This document shows, piece after piece, positions 54,476 to 64,000 of a stretch of 64,000 bases of DNA. Position 1 is the first letter of the stretch; each line of letters starts with the position of its first letter. A program made the position numbers and the translations under genes. The DNA comes from Strigamia acuminata (taxonomy: Eukaryota; Arthropoda; Chilopoda; Geophilomorpha; Linotaeniidae). The notes beneath the pieces were generated by a model. The model was not told where the DNA came from, ran no database searches, and saw only the letters and a program-made list of their open reading frames with translations. The stretch is from the NCBI GenBank assembly GCA_949358305.1, contig OX442321.1, positions 7,527,605 to 7,591,604 of the forward strand. Direction: 5' to 3'.

Positions 54476-55274
54476 CAGTAGACAAAAAATTCGTTTGTGT
54501 TTTGTGATTTTGTAGTGTAGTTTTGCACAGTGGGCGATTAATTCGGATGTTTTTTTAGACTTTGTCGTTTAGTCTTAACCAGTTTTGCACTGTGGGCAAT
54601 AAATTCGGATGTGTTTTGTGAATTTGCAGTTGAGTTTCAATAAGTTTTGCAACTTGGCCGATAAATTCAGATACAGTTTATGAATTTGCAGTTGAGTTTC
54701 AACAAGTTTCGCACGGTGGGCAATAAATTCGGGTGCATTTTTTTATTTTGCTGTGTAGTTTCAGCAAGTTTTGTACGGTGGGCGATAAAATTCGGATGCT
54801 TTTTTGGATTTATTGTACCGATTGAAGCTAGTTTTACTCGTATGCGATAAATTCGGATGTGTTTATTGGTTTTGCTGTTTAGTTTCAACAAAATTTGCAA
54901 TGTGGGCGATAAATTCGGATGTGTTTTGTGAATAAGCAGTAAAGTTTAGCAGGGTAGACGATAAATTCGGATGTGTTTTGTGGATTTGCAGTGAAGTTTT
55001 GTACGGTAGGCGATAAAATCGGATGTGTTTTGCGAATTTGCAGTGTAGTTTTTTATGGCAGGCGATAAATTCGGATGTGTTTTGTGGATTTGCAGTGAAG
55101 TTTCATCAAGTTTAGCATGGTAGGCGATAAATTCGGATGCTTTTTTGAATTTATTTTATGGATTGAAGCTTGTTTTGTACCGTGGCTGATAAATTCGGAT
55201 GCATTTTATGAATTTGCAGTTGAGTTTTAACAAGTTTTGCACGGTGGGCGATTAATTCGGATGCTTTTTTTGAT

Positions 55275-55397
55275 TTGCAGTTTTTTGTCAAAAAGTGCAT
55301 TTTTTTGTCAAAAAGTGCATTTTTTTGTCAAAAAGTGCATTTTTTTGTCAAAAAGTGCATTTTTTTTGTCTAAAAGTGCATTCTTTTGTCTAAAAGT
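55275..55397. repeat. 20-bp minisatellite
   Basis: About 6 copies of TTTTTTTGTCAAAAAGTGCA; the last two read GTCTAAAAGTG. Confidence 0.9.
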
Positions 55398-55572
55398 GGG
55401 CAATAAATTCGGATACGTTTACTTCACTCACAGTTGAGATTCAAAGATATTTTGCGAGTGATCAATAAATTCGGATACGTTTATTTCACTCAGTTTAAAT
55501 TCAAACATGTTTTGCAAGTGAGCAATAAAATTGGATACTGAATGTCTTGCAGTATCGCTCGCTACATTTCTA

Positions 55573-55743
55573 CCTGGAGACAGGGCTGGACTGGGAACAA
55601 ATTTATTGCCGGGAAATCTGGATGTCCGGGCCACAATTAATGAAGTCGGGACAGGCTAGAGCGGGCCGTGACAGGCCACAGCGGCCACGGGCCACCGGGA
55701 AACTACCGGTAGCCCGCCGGGCCAGTCCAGCACTGCCTGGAGA
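55573..55743. mobile_element. hAT-type MITE, 155 bp, with 8-bp TSD
   Basis: CCTGGAGA at 55573-55580 and 55736-55743 flanks an element at 55581-55735. The ends are inverted: CAGGGCTGGACTGG and, on the other strand, CAGTGCTGGACTGG. It is GC-rich unlike its surroundings and has no coding capacity. An 8-bp duplication and CAG(G/T)G ends are hAT features. Confidence 0.87.
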
Positions 55744-56560
55744 GAATGTGGTGGAGATGAAGTCTATTAAATTTCTTTTGGTCAAATATTGGGACCAATT
55801 GTTGTGTTTACAGCTGGATCTTTGTTGTCTCTGCTACATGGACTGCTAGAGAGAATTGTAGTTCGTGGTGACAAAAAAATTCGGTGTGCGGTAGATTAGG
55901 AAATTTTTTTTTTAAATTAAAAAGAATTAAAGCTTTTATTTCTAAACCTCTTCTTGCCATGTGAGCAGCAAAGGGAGTTGCTACGATAAAAGGGATGCAT
56001 GCCCGCATTACCCGCAGGAATGCACCGCATCATGTAGAACGAGAAATATTCTCAAAAGTGAGAAAATCAGAAACTGAATCTTGAATTTAACACAACTACA
56101 ATAAACACTTGCAGAAACCTAAAAATCTGGTTTAAAATAATATTAAATCTGGTCTTCTTAAATCATCCTAAATCTTGTCCAGAATGGTGACCAGCACCAA
56201 AAACAAATACAAGTAAAATAACAATAAAACCAATTAAAACACAACAAACCATCCTTTCCCATGCAGTTCTACTTTAAGGCACAATTATTACTATGCCCCT
56301 TTGTAATTTTTTTGTATGTTATGAAAAGTGTAGCCAAATATGAAATAGTTTGTTATTCGACAGCTTTGCTCATGTCAATAAAGGTTTGGCCGCACAATTC
56401 CTATTCGTGCATATTATTTTATTTTTTAAACGGAACATATTTTATTGTGTTAGATCTAGTGAGCCTGTAATCTGTAGTTTTTTTTATTTTTTTTATTTAA
56501 TGTGTTGTATACAAAAATATCAAATTTTAATAACCGCCATGTATATAACCAATCAACCAA
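55744..56560. other. Spacer upstream of the kinase, with DDX3-downstream copy
   Basis: 56305-56520 duplicates 28470-28690 in the same orientation (TTTGTATGTTATGAAAAGTG, TGTCAATAAAGGTTTGGCCG and CTATTCGTGCA). No gene is supported in the rest. Confidence 0.75.
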
Positions 56561-57066
56561 TCACCAATGAGAACTCATTCCCTGAGAAAGCTATCAGCCA
56601 ATCAGATAAATTTAAACATACTTTTAAGGCTTGAAATAACCGGTCAGAATTGTGAGCCACCGTCAACAATGGTTCATCGCACTCTCATCTCGACCGGTTC
56701 GGGAGTGGTGCGTGCGTCAGCAGCCTGCGCCATTTTGAATTTCATCAAAAAATGTGATGTCATAACTCGTCATGGTGCTATGTAAAAATCGAGATCCAAG
56801 GTCAAAAAGATAGTAAATCGGGTCAAGTTCCAATGACTCGAGAGTAATCCGGATCCTGATACCATTTTTGCGTGCTGTGTAAATACAGATGGAGAGAGTT
56901 TAGATGTCGGTGCGGTAAACCTAATTATGCGGATGGACGCGAGTATTTTCCACGTAAAACCATCAACGATCGAACAAACGGTGTAAGATAGTGGATCGCA
57001 GAGTGGAAATAGAAATCATCGGGGGATTTTCTAAAGGAAATTGAGACTTGTGTGTCCGATGCCATC
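56540..57066 (+). promoter_or_regulatory. Kinase promoter and 5' UTR region
   Basis: Four CCAAT words on the plus strand near 56549, 56557, 56563 and 56598 suggest an NF-Y-type promoter. The less AT-rich sequence after 56650, ending in ATCATGG at the start codon, is likely the 5' UTR. The transcription start is not resolved. Confidence 0.45.
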
Positions 57067-63875
<6,809 letters not shown>

Positions 63876-64000
63876 GTAAGTAAATTATGCTTTGAATTTG
63901 GAGTTGGCAAATTTTGGAATTATTTAAAAAAATGTAAATTTGGAATTTTTTTAAATGGTTTTTTCATTTGGCAATTGTTACACTGGCACTTGTTGATTAA

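Larger units (their letters stand above)
53115..55540. repeat. GATAAATTCGG satellite, array 2
   Basis: Same family as array 1. From about 53410 to 53900 the units are homogeneous at about 61 bp (CAGTGCAATTTCAGCTTGTG, then TTTGTGCGTGGGCGATAAAT and TCGGATGACTTTT). Later units are diverged. A 16-bp TTAGG-like array (54200-54475) and a 20-bp array (55275-55397) are embedded. Confidence 0.93.

Overview
This is a eukaryotic, AT-rich window with short GT-AG introns, long AT-rich spacers and many transposable elements. The encoded proteins (a CYP4-type P450, ribosomal protein L8, a DDX3/Belle-type DEAD-box helicase, a Misshapen/TNIK-type kinase and a CEP295/Ana1-like centriolar protein) point to an animal, most likely an arthropod. 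The TTAGG-like arrays fit that but do not prove it. No species is assigned.

Left third (1-17.2 kb). The window opens inside a cytochrome P450 gene (last three exons, ending at 546). A frameshifted C2H2 zinc-finger locus (about 1.87-2.75 kb), a 722-bp foldback element with a 9-bp target duplication (4536-5257) and a structurally complete Ty3/Gypsy retrotransposon on the minus strand (5595-10157, apparently identical 183-bp LTRs, one gag-pol frame) follow. Next come a leucine-rich-repeat gene with an internal frameshift (minus), a copy of the P450 3' end, a possible Tc1/mariner remnant and a small Ser/Thr-rich secreted-type locus. The seven-exon CEP295/Ana1-like gene (14214-17136) closes this part.

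Housekeeping core (17.3-28.6 kb). RpL8 (minus, 17302-18531) and DDX3 (plus, 19182-24682) are divergent across about 650 bp. RpL8 converges tail to tail with the CEP295-like gene. Two RpL8 introns carry a shared block of about 140 bp that may encode a small RNA. DDX3 is followed by about 4 kb of T-rich, probably 3'-UTR sequence.

Repeat province (28.5-56.5 kb). No convincing protein gene lies here. It begins with repeated modules made of a promoter-like segment and an exon-like segment (28.9-34.4 kb), interrupted by three insertions whose empty sites are present elsewhere in the window. A 21-bp satellite (32.7-33.7 kb) follows. Next is a higher-order array of about 550-bp units, most containing a conserved mini-intron of about 70 bp (35.5-43.3 kb). 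A 3' tail module then leads into GATAAATTCGG satellites with TTAGG-like arrays (44.6-46.6 kb). The array, tail and satellite series is repeated at 49.2-55.5 kb. The province is bracketed by direct copies of the sequence at the 3' end of the DDX3 region (28470-28690 and 56305-56520), which suggests it grew by segmental duplication. The structure is what a multi-exon noncoding RNA locus with tandemly copied promoters and exons would look like.

Right end (56.5-64 kb). The first 17 coding exons of a Misshapen/TNIK/MINK-type Ste20 kinase run to the window edge. The catalytic domain is complete, the linker is partial, and the C-terminal CNH domain would lie outside. Several of its introns carry private minisatellites and one holds a probable inverted-repeat element.
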